A stretch of 64,000 bases of DNA. Source: Streptococcus rubneri (GTDB taxonomy: Bacteria; Bacillota; Bacilli; Lactobacillales; Streptococcaceae). The notes beneath the pieces were generated by a model that worked only from the letters and a program-made list of their open reading frames with translations, was not told the DNA's origin and searched no databases. The number at the start of each line of letters is the position of its first letter. Position 1 is the stretch's first letter. Shown here piece after piece: positions 27,386 through 36,097 of the stretch. The DNA lies in contig NZ_SRRP01000003.1 in assembly GCF_004785935.1 (NCBI RefSeq), forward strand, positions 48,641 through 112,640, given 5' to 3'. The position numbers and the translations under genes were made by a program.

Positions 27386-27464
27386 CTATTTAGATTTCTT
27401 TCTAAATAGATTCTAGTACTTTAAATAAAGATTGTCAACTCTATTTAGAAAAAAATCTAAATAG
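27386..27464 (-). promoter_or_regulatory. Paired SdpR operators
   Basis: Two palindromes with the same 9-nt arms CTATTTAGA/TCTAAATAG and a 6-nt centre lie at 27386-27409 and 27441-27464, 55 bp apart (five helical turns). Both are upstream of sdpR. Confidence 0.85.
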
Positions 27465-27595
27465 TTTTAGAAAACTGCTTGACAACAATCTACTTTGTTG
27501 AAAAGCTCTTCCCTCCCCCTTGATACAAGCGACAAGTATTGATTTTTCTAGAAAAAAGCGTATAATCAAATTCATACTATCTAAAGGGAGTCTCT

Positions 27596-28588
27596 ATGAA
27601 GAAGAGTTTTATTCACCAACAAGAAGAAATTTCATTCGTTAAAACAACATTTACCCAGTATTTGAAAGACAAGCTAGAAGTTGTCGAAGTTCAAGGACCT
27701 ATCTTGAGTAAGGTAGGAGATGGGATGCAGGACAATCTATCCGGAGTAGAAAATCCTGTCTCTGTAAAGGTCTTACAAATTCCCAATGAAACCTATGAAG
27801 TCGTTCACTCTCTAGCGAAGTGGAAACGCCATACCTTAGCTCGATTTGGTTTTGGGGAAGGGGAAGGTCTCTTCGTCCATATGAAGGCCCTTCGTCCGGA
27901 TGAGGATTCTTTGGATGCGACTCACTCGGTCTATGTCGATCAGTGGGACTGGGAGAAGGTCATTCCAAATGGCAATCGTAATCTAGCCTACTTAAAAGAA
28001 ACGGTTGAAAAAATCTACAAGGCCATTCGTTTGACGGAGTTGGCTGTTGAAGCCCGCTATGATATTGAATCTATCCTGCCTAAGCAAATCACCTTTATCC
28101 ACACAGAAGAGTTGGTAGAGCGTTATCCTGATTTGACACCAAAAGAACGGGAAAATGCCGTCACCAAAGAATATGGAGCAGTCTTTTTGATAGGGATTGG
28201 TGGCGTCTTATCAGATGGCAAACCGCACGACGGACGGGCGCCGGACTATGATGACTGGACAACGGAGACCGAAAATGGCTACAAGGGCTTAAACGGGGAT
28301 ATTTTGGTTTGGAATGAGAATCTTGGTGGAGCCTTTGAACTTTCTTCCATGGGGATCCGGGTCGATGAAGACACCCTCAAGCGCCAAGTTGCGATTACTG
28401 GAGATGAAGATCGTCTGGAATTAGAATGGCATCGGGCTCTCTTGAACGGTCTCTTCCCACTGACCATTGGAGGTGGGATTGGGCAATCTCGTATGGCTAT
28501 GTTCTTGCTTCGTAAGAAACATATCGGGGAAGTTCAAACCAGTGTTTGGCCTCAAGAAGTTCGCGAACAATATGAAAATATTTTGTAA
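27596..28588 (+). CDS. asnA: Aspartate-ammonia ligase (asparagine synthetase A)
   Basis: The 330-residue enzyme joins ammonia to aspartate using ATP. It begins [18 protein letters not shown] and contains the class II synthetase-like core ([13 protein letters not shown] about residue 107, [20 protein letters not shown] about residues 296-315). Promoter TTGATT/TATAAT with a 16-nt spacer ends at about 27565. Ribosome site AAAGGGAG. It has its own terminator and no sign of T-box control. Confidence 0.96.
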   Translation: MKKSFIHQQEEISFVKTTFTQYLKDKLEVVEVQGPILSKVGDGMQDNLSGVENPVSVKVLQIPNETYEVVHSLAKWKRHTLARFGFGEGEGLFVHMKALRPDEDSLDATHSVYVDQWDWEKVIPNGNRNLAYLKETVEKIYKAIRLTELAVEARYDIESILPKQITFIHTEELVERYPDLTPKERENAVTKEYGAVFLIGIGGVLSDGKPHDGRAPDYDDWTTETENGYKGLNGDILVWNENLGGAFELSSMGIRVDEDTLKRQVAITGDEDRLELEWHRALLNGLFPLTIGGGIGQSRMAMFLLRKKHIGEVQTSVWPQEVREQYENIL

Positions 28589-28625
28589 TTTTTCAGAAAG
28601 ATATAAATAGAATCCGGATGTAAAT

Positions 28626-28657
28626 AAAGCCAGCTTTCGAGGTTGGCTTTATTTTTT
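28626..28657 (+). terminator. Terminator of asnA
   Basis: Arms AAAGCCAGC/GGTTGGCTTT followed by ATTTTTTT. Confidence 0.85.
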
Positions 28658-28784
28658 TGCGGGAATGGAAAGATAGGGGTAGCGCTTAAACCTGAATTTC
28701 TACTTGATTTTCTCGGTAGACAGCTGTATGAACGGAGAATTTATGATAGAATAAGTGTACCAAGCAAGCAAAGGAGTGGTGTCT

Positions 28785-30059
28785 ATGAAATTACAAAAAC
28801 CAAAAGGAACCCAAGATATCCTGCCACAGGAGTCCGCTAAGTGGCAATATGTAGAAGGATTTGCTCGCGAGACCTTTAAAAAATACAATTATGCGGAAAT
28901 CCGCACGCCGATATTTGAGCATTATGAAGTCATTAGCCGCTCGGTGGGAGATACGACTGATATTGTGACCAAGGAAATGTATGATTTCTATGATAAAGGA
29001 GATCGTCACATCACCTTGCGTCCCGAAGGGACAGCACCTGTTGTGCGCTCCTATGTTGAAAACAAACTCTTTGCACCAGAAGTTCAAAAACCAAATAAGG
29101 TTTACTACATCGGTCCCATGTTCCGTTATGAGCGTCCGCAGGCCGGTCGCTTGCGTCAGTTCCACCAGATTGGCGTAGAATGTTTTGGATCTAGCAATCC
29201 TGCTACGGATGTAGAGACGATTGCCATGGCTGACCACTTCTTCAAAGAGATCGGGATTGAAAATGTCGTCCTCCACTTAAATACCCTTGGTAGCACAGCT
29301 AGTCGGGCAGCTTATCGCCAAGCCTTAATTGATTACTTGCTTCCAATGAAGGACCAACTATCAAAAGATAGCCAACGTCGTCTAGAAGAAAATCCGCTCC
29401 GCGTCTTGGACTCAAAAGAAAAAGAAGACAAGCAGGCGGTCGAGAATGCTCCTTCTATCCTAGACTATTTAGACGAGGAAAGCCAAGCCCACTTCGATGC
29501 TGTTCGGACCATGCTGGACAGCTTAGGCATTGAGTACATGATTGATACCAACATGGTGCGGGGGTTGGATTACTACAACCACACCATCTTCGAGTTCGTG
29601 ACAGAAGTAGAAGGAAATGAATTAACCGTTTGTGCAGGTGGTCGTTACGACGGTCTTGTAGAGTATTTTGATGGACCAGCAACTCCGGCATTTGGTTTTG
29701 GTATGGGCTTGGAGCGCCTGATTATCATCTTGGACAAGCAAGGGATTGAACTGCCTCTGGAGACTTCTTTGGATGTTTATGTCGCTGTCCTTGGACCAGA
29801 AGCAGAAGTAGTAGCCTTGGAAGTGGTTCAAGCGCTTCGTCGTCAAGGCTTTATCGCAGAACGTGATTACCTAGGACGTAAGTTGAAGGCTCAGTTCAAG
29901 TCAGCTGACGTCTTTGGGGCAAAAACCATCATTGCCTTAGGTGGTAGCGAGGTTGAAAGTGGCCAAATCACCATCAAAAATAACCAGACTCGTCAGGAAG
30001 TGACCACTTCCATCGAAGACGTAAAAAACGATTTTCAGACTATCTTGAATCAACTTTAA
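28785..30059 (+). CDS. hisS: Histidyl-tRNA synthetase
   Basis: A 424-residue class II synthetase. Motif 2 ([19 protein letters not shown], about residues 108-126), the histidine-binding loops GLDYYN and GGRYDGL, and motif 3 ([11 protein letters not shown]) are present, with a C-terminal anticodon domain. ATG 28785 follows AAGGAGTG; an earlier in-frame ATG at 28755 has no ribosome site. No T-box leader is visible in the 196 bp upstream. Confidence 0.97.
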   Translation: MKLQKPKGTQDILPQESAKWQYVEGFARETFKKYNYAEIRTPIFEHYEVISRSVGDTTDIVTKEMYDFYDKGDRHITLRPEGTAPVVRSYVENKLFAPEVQKPNKVYYIGPMFRYERPQAGRLRQFHQIGVECFGSSNPATDVETIAMADHFFKEIGIENVVLHLNTLGSTASRAAYRQALIDYLLPMKDQLSKDSQRRLEENPLRVLDSKEKEDKQAVENAPSILDYLDEESQAHFDAVRTMLDSLGIEYMIDTNMVRGLDYYNHTIFEFVTEVEGNELTVCAGGRYDGLVEYFDGPATPAFGFGMGLERLIIILDKQGIELPLETSLDVYVAVLGPEAEVVALEVVQALRRQGFIAERDYLGRKLKAQFKSADVFGAKTIIALGGSEVESGQITIKNNQTRQEVTTSIEDVKNDFQTILNQL

Positions 30060-30110
30060 AAAGAAAAGACGGGTGCCTAGAGGGTATCGGTCTCAGATTG
30101 AAGAAAAAAT

Positions 30111-30254
30111 TCTTAGAAACTTTCCTTAGGTGAGTACGGACGTCAGCGAACTTCGTAGAAGTTCCATGACTTAGTTTTGAACCTAAGGTTTCAAAACCCC
30201 CGAATGCTTGAAACATCAATGTTTCAAGCATTTTTCTCACAGCGGAAAGTTTCA
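30111..30254 (-). repeat. Dispersed repeat, compact form, behind hisS
   Basis: Read on the minus strand: CTGAAACTTTCCGCTGTGAG, an internal perfect hairpin (AATGCTTGAAACAT/ATGTTTCAAGCATT), CGGGGGTTTTGAAACCTTAG, then a 62-bp end module (30172-30111) containing GAAGTTCGCTGACGTCCGT. The same outer modules occur on the plus strand at 47025-47433 around larger inserts. The rest of the 30060-30460 gap holds no gene. The internal hairpin may also terminate hisS. Confidence 0.8.
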
Positions 30255-30379
30255 GAGATTCTTAAATGACTCAAAGTAATAGAAGTCATTTTTTTGAAAA
30301 ATTATTTAGCTATTTTAAGTAAAAAATAGTCTGTCTTTTTTGCATGTCCTCTATTTTCTCCTTGTGGAGAAAGCTGACA

Positions 30380-30408
30380 GTTGGCTCCATTTTTGATATA
30401 CTAGTAGG
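30380..30408 (+). promoter_or_regulatory. Promoter of the GT-C-like membrane protein gene
   Basis: -35 CTGACA, 17-nt spacer, -10 TATACT; end points are approximate by a few bases. Confidence 0.6.
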
Positions 30409-30460
30409 GTGTGCATGTGCCCTTTAGCACTTGCAAGTCTAGTAAAGGAAAAAACAAGAT

Positions 30461-32269
30461 ATGAGTGAAAAAGAACAAGAATCACATAAGATTGGTCTTC
30501 AGGTGGGATCCAACTTTCAAGATACCCAAGAGGTGAGACAAGTCTTGGACCAGTCCATCAGTAGAGCAGAGGAAGTATTGACAGCTAACCAGTCCTTGGA
30601 GTCTGTAGAGGATTCTAAAGAAATTCAAAAGATACATGAGGAGGCTAAGGAACTAGAAGAAACTGTGGCAGATGCAACAATCGATACGGCACCTCTCAGT
30701 CGTCTTTCTAGGACTGCTGCCCGTCGGAAAGTAGATTTGTCAGTCCTAGAAGCCAATGATGAAGAAGTGCAGGAGACGCCGGAGCAAATAGAAAGACCCG
30801 AAGTTCCCAATCGCTATGCAACGAAGCGTCCCGTTCCATTGTCAGTTCCGATTGCTTTGAGTGTTCTCATCAGCTTAGTCCATGTTGCCCTTCCCTATGT
30901 AAATTTACTTGCGACCAGTCAACAATCGCAAGATCTCTATGCAGGCTGGGCGATTGCCCAGGGGCAGGTTCCTTATGGTCATTTCTTTGGGATTAACGGC
31001 CTTCTCTATTATGGTTTGAATGGTTTGGGAAGTTTGCTAGGAAGTCAAGCCTTCCTAGCGCTCTTCCAAGTTTTGGCCCTCTTCTTTGCTGGAACAGGCA
31101 TTTACCGTCTAGTGAGAAGTTTGGTTTCGAGTGAAAAGATTGCCGGCCAAGTGCAAGTTCTGTTTTACCTCTTGGCTGGAACGCTTGGTTTTGGTGGAGG
31201 CTATGCAGGTTTCTATGTTTTGCCCTTCCTCTTTGCGTCTATGAACTTCATTCTGAGCTACTTAGAGGGGAATAAAAAAGATGAATCTTTTATCATTTAT
31301 GGTATTTTCGCCTGTTTGGCCTTCATGATTTCGCCTTGGCTCAGTTTGGTCTTCTATTTCCTAGCCTTTTTAGGGTTGACAGCCTACCATGTAAAACAAA
31401 AGAAGTTTGCTCATGGTTTTTATCAATTGTTAGCGAGCTTGTTAGGGTTCTCCCTGCTCTTTTACCCTCTAGGATACATCACTGTATGGAACGGTTCCTT
31501 CGGTTATGCGGCTCACCAAGCCTTGTATAGCCTACGGGCCTTGAAATACACATCTGTTCAGTTCTTTGGTAATCTAATCTTTTACGGACTTTTACTTTTG
31601 AGTCTTGGCTTTGCCTCCGCCTTTGTCATGTCTTTTCGCAAGGTCTCTACGAGTGGTCAGCGGATCGTTCGTTTCATGTCTTGGTTTGGGACTCTCATTA
31701 TCGTAACGGTACTTGTAGGAACACCTGAGCAGGGGGCTTATCAATTCTTGGGTCTCTTGCCCTTCATCTTGCCTTTGTTGGCACTGTGGTTTGAGGGAGC
31801 TGAAGAGGGAGATTCTCACAGACGCAAGAGCAAGAGAAGCGCTATTTGGTCCCTGTATTTCGCAGGCCAAGCCTTCCTGCCCGTCTTAGCGATGGCTTAT
31901 TTAATCGGTTATCCGATTGTGAACGTGCTGGCTCTCCAATATGGTCTAGTGAGTGAACGGGCTACAATTGCCCGCTATATCCAGAGTCATAGTGACTCCA
32001 ACGATACCATCTATGCCTGGGATCAGACGGCGCATCTCTACCAAGAAAGTGGTCGTTTAGCAGCCTCAGCCCTTTTAACTCCAACCAGTTATATGGGGAC
32101 AGGTGAAAATCGCACGAATCTGACCAATCAGATTGAAGAAGCGAAACCAAAGTTTATAGCGGTAAATCGAAGCGTTGATGTGACAGCTGCTGTTCAGAAA
32201 TTCTTGACTAAAAATTATCAAAAAGTGGATCAAAAAGGGTCGCACTATACCTTGTATCAACGGAAATAA
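30461..32269 (+). CDS. Polytopic membrane protein, GT-C glycosyltransferase-like
   Basis: The 602-residue protein has a long charged N-terminal cytoplasmic tail (residues 1-125, rich in Glu, Gln and Ser). About ten membrane helices follow (residues 130-490), then a C-terminal extracytoplasmic domain (about 500-602). The first outer loop (DLYAGWAIAQGQVPYGHFFG) has the Asp...G-x-PY pattern of PMT_2/GT39-type transferases that use lipid-linked sugars. The acceptor and sugar are unknown. The tail is unusual for the family. Single-gene unit with its own promoter and terminator. Confidence 0.7.
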   Translation: MSEKEQESHKIGLQVGSNFQDTQEVRQVLDQSISRAEEVLTANQSLESVEDSKEIQKIHEEAKELEETVADATIDTAPLSRLSRTAARRKVDLSVLEANDEEVQETPEQIERPEVPNRYATKRPVPLSVPIALSVLISLVHVALPYVNLLATSQQSQDLYAGWAIAQGQVPYGHFFGINGLLYYGLNGLGSLLGSQAFLALFQVLALFFAGTGIYRLVRSLVSSEKIAGQVQVLFYLLAGTLGFGGGYAGFYVLPFLFASMNFILSYLEGNKKDESFIIYGIFACLAFMISPWLSLVFYFLAFLGLTAYHVKQKKFAHGFYQLLASLLGFSLLFYPLGYITVWNGSFGYAAHQALYSLRALKYTSVQFFGNLIFYGLLLLSLGFASAFVMSFRKVSTSGQRIVRFMSWFGTLIIVTVLVGTPEQGAYQFLGLLPFILPLLALWFEGAEEGDSHRRKSKRSAIWSLYFAGQAFLPVLAMAYLIGYPIVNVLALQYGLVSERATIARYIQSHSDSNDTIYAWDQTAHLYQESGRLAASALLTPTSYMGTGENRTNLTNQIEEAKPKFIAVNRSVDVTAAVQKFLTKNYQKVDQKGSHYTLYQRK

Positions 32270-32271
32270 CG

Positions 32272-32347
32272 AATCAATATCTTGTGGTTTTTAAATGAAA
32301 TGACATTTTTTTCCACAAGATATTGATTTTTTATTTTTGAGTGTTAT
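32272..32347 (+). terminator. Terminator before nrdD
   Basis: 16-bp perfect arms AATCAATATCTTGTGG/CCACAAGATATTGATT around a 35-nt loop, then TTTTATTTTT. The nrdD -35 (TTGATT) and -10 (TATAAT) region begins inside its right arm. Confidence 0.85.
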
Positions 32348-32393
32348 AATATTCATTGAACTGTATTGAATAGAAATGAAAGTGGGCGAGTGT

Positions 32394-34604
32394 ATGATAA
32401 CGTTACGAGAAGAGCATATCCAAAGTCTCCCCCAACTCTTTGTGGAAAAGAGAGATGGGCGGAAGGTCAAGTTTGATGTCGATAAGATCTACCGAGCTTT
32501 GGTCAAGGCGACAGAAGAAGTGACAGGCCTCACTCCGGTCCTTGAAGCGAAGTTAGAGGCTGTGACAGATCGGATTGTGGCCGAGATTTTGGAGCGTTTT
32601 CCACGCGGGGTCAAAATTTATGAGATTCAAAATGTCGTCGAGCACGAGTTGTTGCAAGCCAATGAGTATGCTATCGCAGAAAGTTACATCACGTATCGGA
32701 CGCAACGAGATTTTGAGCGCTCAAAAGCGACGGACATCAACTTTACCATCGGCAAGCTCCTCAACAAGGACCAAGCAGTGGTTAATGAGAACGCCAATAA
32801 GGACAGCGATGTCTTCAACACCCAACGGGATTTGACTGCAGGGATCGTCGGCAAGTCTATTGGTTTGACCATGTTACCTAAACACGTGGCCAATGCTCAT
32901 CAAAAAGGGGATATCCACTACCATGATTTAGACTATAGTCCTTATACTCCAATGACTAACTGTTGCTTAATCGATTTTGAAGGTATGTTAAAAAATGGCT
33001 TTAAGATTGGGAATGCAGAAGTAGAAAGTCCCAAGTCGATCCAAACTGCAACGGCTCAAATCTCGCAAATCATTGCCAATGTGGCCTCTAGCCAGTACGG
33101 TGGCTGTTCAGCAGATCGGATTGATGAAGTCCTGGCTCCTTATGCAGAGAAGAATTATGACAAACATTTGAAGGAAGCTGAGGAGTGGGTTCTCCCTGAA
33201 AAACGTGAGGACTATGCTTGGCAAAAAACGAAAAAAGACATCTACGATGCCATGCAATCATTGGAGTATGAAATCAATACCCTCTTTACCTCCAATGGGC
33301 AAACTCCTTTCACCTCGCTGGGCTTCGGGCTAGGGTCTAACCGTTTTGAACGCGAAATCCAAAAAGCTATTCTGGAGATTCGAATCAAGGGGCTCGGTTC
33401 GGAACACCGGACCGCAATTTTCCCTAAGTTGATTTTCACCTTGAAAAGAGGCCTCAACTTAGAACCAGGGAGTCCCAACTATGACATCAAACAGTTGGCC
33501 TTGGAATGTGCAACCAAACGCATGTATCCGGATGTCCTCTCTTATGACAAGATTGTTGAATTGACGGGCTCCTTCAAGGTACCCATGGGTTGTCGTTCTT
33601 TCCTTCAAGGGTGGAAGGATGAAAATGGCCTAGAAGTCAATTCTGGCCGGATGAATCTTGGGGTTGTGACAGTCAATCTACCTCGGATTGCCTTGGAGTC
33701 AGAAGGGAACAAAGAAAAGTTCTGGGAAATCTTCAATGAGCAGATGAACATCGCTGAAGATGCTTTGGTCTATCGGGTAGAGCGGACCAAGGAAGCGACC
33801 CCAGCTAATGCGCCAATTCTCTACCAATATGGGGCTTTTGGGAAACGTTTAGGAAAATATGATCAGGTAGACCAGCTTTTCCGCAACCGCAGAGCGACTA
33901 TTTCACTCGGCTATATCGGATTGTATGAAGTGGCTACAGTCTTCTATGGACCTGACTGGGAACAGAATCCAGAAGCTAAACAATTTACAGTTGCTATCAT
34001 CAAGGACATGAAGAAACGGGTCGAAGAATGGTCTGACCAATACGGCTACCACTTCTCCATTTATTCGACGCCATCAGAAAGCTTGACAGACCGCTTCTGT
34101 CGCCTGGATACGGAGAAATTTGGGAAGGTTCCGGATATCACAGACAAGGAATACTACACCAACAGTTTTCACTACGATGTCCGCAAGAACCCAACCCCAT
34201 TTGAGAAGCTGGACTTTGAAAAAGTCTATCCAGAAGCTGGGGCTTCTGGTGGCTTTATCCACTATTGTGAATATCCTGTCTTGCAACAAAATCCAAAAGC
34301 GCTTGAAGCGGTTTGGGATTATGCCTATGACCGGGTTGGCTATCTAGGAACCAATACGCCAATTGACCGTTGCTATAAGTGTGACTTCGAAGGGGACTTC
34401 ACGCCAACCGAACGTGGTTTTACTTGCCCAAACTGTGGCAATAGTGATCCTAAAACAGTAGACGTTGTTAAACGGACCTGTGGCTATCTTGGAAACCCAC
34501 AAGCTCGCCCCATGGTTAATGGACGCCACAAGGAAATTGCTGCGCGTGTCAAACACATGAATGGATCCACTATCAAATCAGCTGGACACCAAGTGACAGA
34601 TTAG
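32394..34604 (+). CDS. nrdD: Anaerobic ribonucleoside-triphosphate reductase
   Basis: The 736-residue class III reductase makes dNTPs without oxygen. It has an N-terminal ATP-cone (about residues 10-110, FVEKRDGRKVKFDVDKIYRA), the central barrel, a C-terminal zinc site (CYKC...CPNC) and the glycyl-radical motif RTCGYLG near residue 694 (Gly697). ATG 32394 is chosen over 32376 because the product then starts as usual; the ribosome site is weak in both cases. It heads the nrdD-small ORF-GNAT-nrdG cluster. Confidence 0.96.
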   Translation: MITLREEHIQSLPQLFVEKRDGRKVKFDVDKIYRALVKATEEVTGLTPVLEAKLEAVTDRIVAEILERFPRGVKIYEIQNVVEHELLQANEYAIAESYITYRTQRDFERSKATDINFTIGKLLNKDQAVVNENANKDSDVFNTQRDLTAGIVGKSIGLTMLPKHVANAHQKGDIHYHDLDYSPYTPMTNCCLIDFEGMLKNGFKIGNAEVESPKSIQTATAQISQIIANVASSQYGGCSADRIDEVLAPYAEKNYDKHLKEAEEWVLPEKREDYAWQKTKKDIYDAMQSLEYEINTLFTSNGQTPFTSLGFGLGSNRFEREIQKAILEIRIKGLGSEHRTAIFPKLIFTLKRGLNLEPGSPNYDIKQLALECATKRMYPDVLSYDKIVELTGSFKVPMGCRSFLQGWKDENGLEVNSGRMNLGVVTVNLPRIALESEGNKEKFWEIFNEQMNIAEDALVYRVERTKEATPANAPILYQYGAFGKRLGKYDQVDQLFRNRRATISLGYIGLYEVATVFYGPDWEQNPEAKQFTVAIIKDMKKRVEEWSDQYGYHFSIYSTPSESLTDRFCRLDTEKFGKVPDITDKEYYTNSFHYDVRKNPTPFEKLDFEKVYPEAGASGGFIHYCEYPVLQQNPKALEAVWDYAYDRVGYLGTNTPIDRCYKCDFEGDFTPTERGFTCPNCGNSDPKTVDVVKRTCGYLGNPQARPMVNGRHKEIAARVKHMNGSTIKSAGHQVTD

Positions 34605-34616
34605 AAAAGGAAGATT

Positions 34617-34757
34617 ATGGGAAAATACCAACTAGACGATAAGGGCAAGGCTCAGGTACAACGATTCCACGAAAAGCATTCGACAGGTGGTATCAATAAA
34701 AAAGACCGGGTAGCCAGCCTTAGAGAGCAATTTTTAAAAAAGGCTAAGAAAAAATAA
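34617..34757 (+). CDS. Small basic protein between nrdD and the GNAT gene
   Basis: A 46-residue product (MGKYQLDDKGKAQVQRFHEK at the start) rich in Lys and Arg. It has a good ribosome site (AAAAGGAAG) 12 bp after nrdD. A similar short ORF is found at this place in other streptococcal nrd clusters. Function unknown. Its stop is embedded in the hairpin that follows. Confidence 0.7.
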   Translation: MGKYQLDDKGKAQVQRFHEKHSTGGINKKDRVASLREQFLKKAKKK

Positions 34758-34784
34758 AAGTGAGAGTCCGCTCTCGCTTTTCTC
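34757..34784 (+). terminator. Intra-cluster terminator or attenuator
   Basis: Arms AAAGTGAGAG/CTCTCGCTTT followed by TCTCTT. The T run is imperfect, so read-through to the GNAT and nrdG genes is likely. Confidence 0.65.
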
Positions 34785-34800
34785 TTATTGGGAGGTAAAG

Positions 34801-35301
34801 ATGGAATTACGCAGACCGACTTTAGCAGATAAAGAATCTATTCTAAACATGATGGCAGAGTTCGAAGAGACCCAATCAGCCCATGACGGCGGCTTTTGGG
34901 ATGCGGAAGCTTTTGTTTATGAAGACTGGTTGGAAAGTAATCGTGATATGGAAATGGGGCTAGGAATCCCTGATGGATGGGTACCTGCTGTTCAGTTAGT
35001 CGCTTTTGCTAGAGACGGTCAAGCGCTTGGCTTTCTCAACCTCCGATTACGTCTGAGCGACTATCTCCGAGAGAAAGGTGGCCACATTGGCTATTCCATC
35101 CGACCGTCTGAAAGAGGCAAGGGCTACGCAAAAGAGTCCCTCCGCCAAGGCTTAAAAGTTGCTAAGGGAAAGAATATCAAACAAGCTTTAGTGACTTGTA
35201 GCACAGAAAATCCTACCAGCAGAGCTGTTATCTTAGCTAACGGCGGTGTCTATGAGGATGTTCGTAATGGCACGGAGCGCTATTGGATAGAGGTGGAGTA
35301 G
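34801..35301 (+). CDS. GNAT family N-acetyltransferase of the nrd cluster
   Basis: A 166-residue acetyltransferase. It shows LGFLNLRLRLSDYLREKGGH (about residues 78-97), the acetyl-CoA loop RPSERGKGYAKESLRQGL (about residues 101-118, matching RxxGxG/A) and the ending CSTENPTSRAVILANGG. It is 4 bp from nrdG. The conserved place between nrdD and nrdG is known in streptococci; the substrate is not. Confidence 0.85.
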   Translation: MELRRPTLADKESILNMMAEFEETQSAHDGGFWDAEAFVYEDWLESNRDMEMGLGIPDGWVPAVQLVAFARDGQALGFLNLRLRLSDYLREKGGHIGYSIRPSERGKGYAKESLRQGLKVAKGKNIKQALVTCSTENPTSRAVILANGGVYEDVRNGTERYWIEVE

Positions 35302-35305
35302 AAGC

Positions 35306-35902
35306 ATGACATGGAATACACCAAAACCAGGCGAATGGAAGAGTGAAGAACTGAGCCAAGGTCGGATTATCGACTACAAGGCTTTTAACTTTGTCGATGG
35401 CGAAGGGGTCCGCAACTCCCTTTATGTGGCAGGTTGCATGTTTCACTGTGAGGGTTGTTACAATGTGGCGACCTGGTCTTTCAATGCAGGTATTCCTTAT
35501 ACGTCAGAATTGGAAGAACAAATCATGGCAGACTTAGCCCAGCCCTACGTTCAAGGATTGACCTTGCTAGGAGGAGAGCCTTTTCTCAATACCGGTATCC
35601 TGCTGCCCTTGGTTAAGCGCGTGAAAAGAGAACTCCCCGACAAAGATATTTGGTCTTGGACCGGCTACACCTGGGAAGAAATGATGTTGGAGACGCCGGA
35701 CAAACTGGAATTGCTTTCGCTGATTGATATTCTGGTGGATGGACGCTATGATAAGAGCAAACGCAACCTTATGTTGCAGTTTCGTGGCTCTTCCAACCAG
35801 CGAATCATCGATGTTCAAAAATCATTGAAAGAAGGAAAAGTCGTTATCTGGGACAAGCTCAATGACGGCAAGGACTCCTATGAGCAAGTGAAAAGAGAGT
35901 AG
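35306..35902 (+). CDS. nrdG: Anaerobic ribonucleotide reductase activase
   Basis: This 198-residue radical SAM protein installs the glycyl radical in NrdD. The [4Fe-4S] ligands are Cys44, Cys48 and Cys51 (AGCMFHCEGCYN), followed by GLTLLGGEPFLN for SAM binding. It is translated 4 bp after the GNAT gene. Its placement with nrdD gives an activase and substrate in one transcript. Confidence 0.95.
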   Translation: MTWNTPKPGEWKSEELSQGRIIDYKAFNFVDGEGVRNSLYVAGCMFHCEGCYNVATWSFNAGIPYTSELEEQIMADLAQPYVQGLTLLGGEPFLNTGILLPLVKRVKRELPDKDIWSWTGYTWEEMMLETPDKLELLSLIDILVDGRYDKSKRNLMLQFRGSSNQRIIDVQKSLKEGKVVIWDKLNDGKDSYEQVKRE

Positions 35903-36023
35903 CAAGAGTCGGAGGACAGATAAATCTATGAAGAGAGGTTTTCGTAGATTTTCAGTTTGCAAGAAATGGCTTCTTTTTTCAGACAATTTCATTCTCACTG
36001 ACAAAATTCACAAGGATTCATGG

Positions 36024-36070
36024 TATAATGGAATAGATTGTACGAAAGTTAGAGTGATCCAACTCGTACA
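36024..36070 (+). promoter_or_regulatory. thrC promoter with an inverted repeat in the leader
   Basis: Extended -10 TGGTATAAT (TATAAT 36024-36029). Arms TGTACGA (36039-36045) and TCGTACA (36064-36070), 18 nt apart, flank the early transcribed region. They could be an operator or a leader stem. Confidence 0.6.
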
Positions 36071-36097
36071 TTTAAGGAACAGAATGAGGAAATGTAC

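Noticed and set aside
28588-28784. T-box riboswitch before hisS
   Set aside because: No T-box core (TGGNACCGCG) or specifier loop; the gap holds the asnA terminator only.
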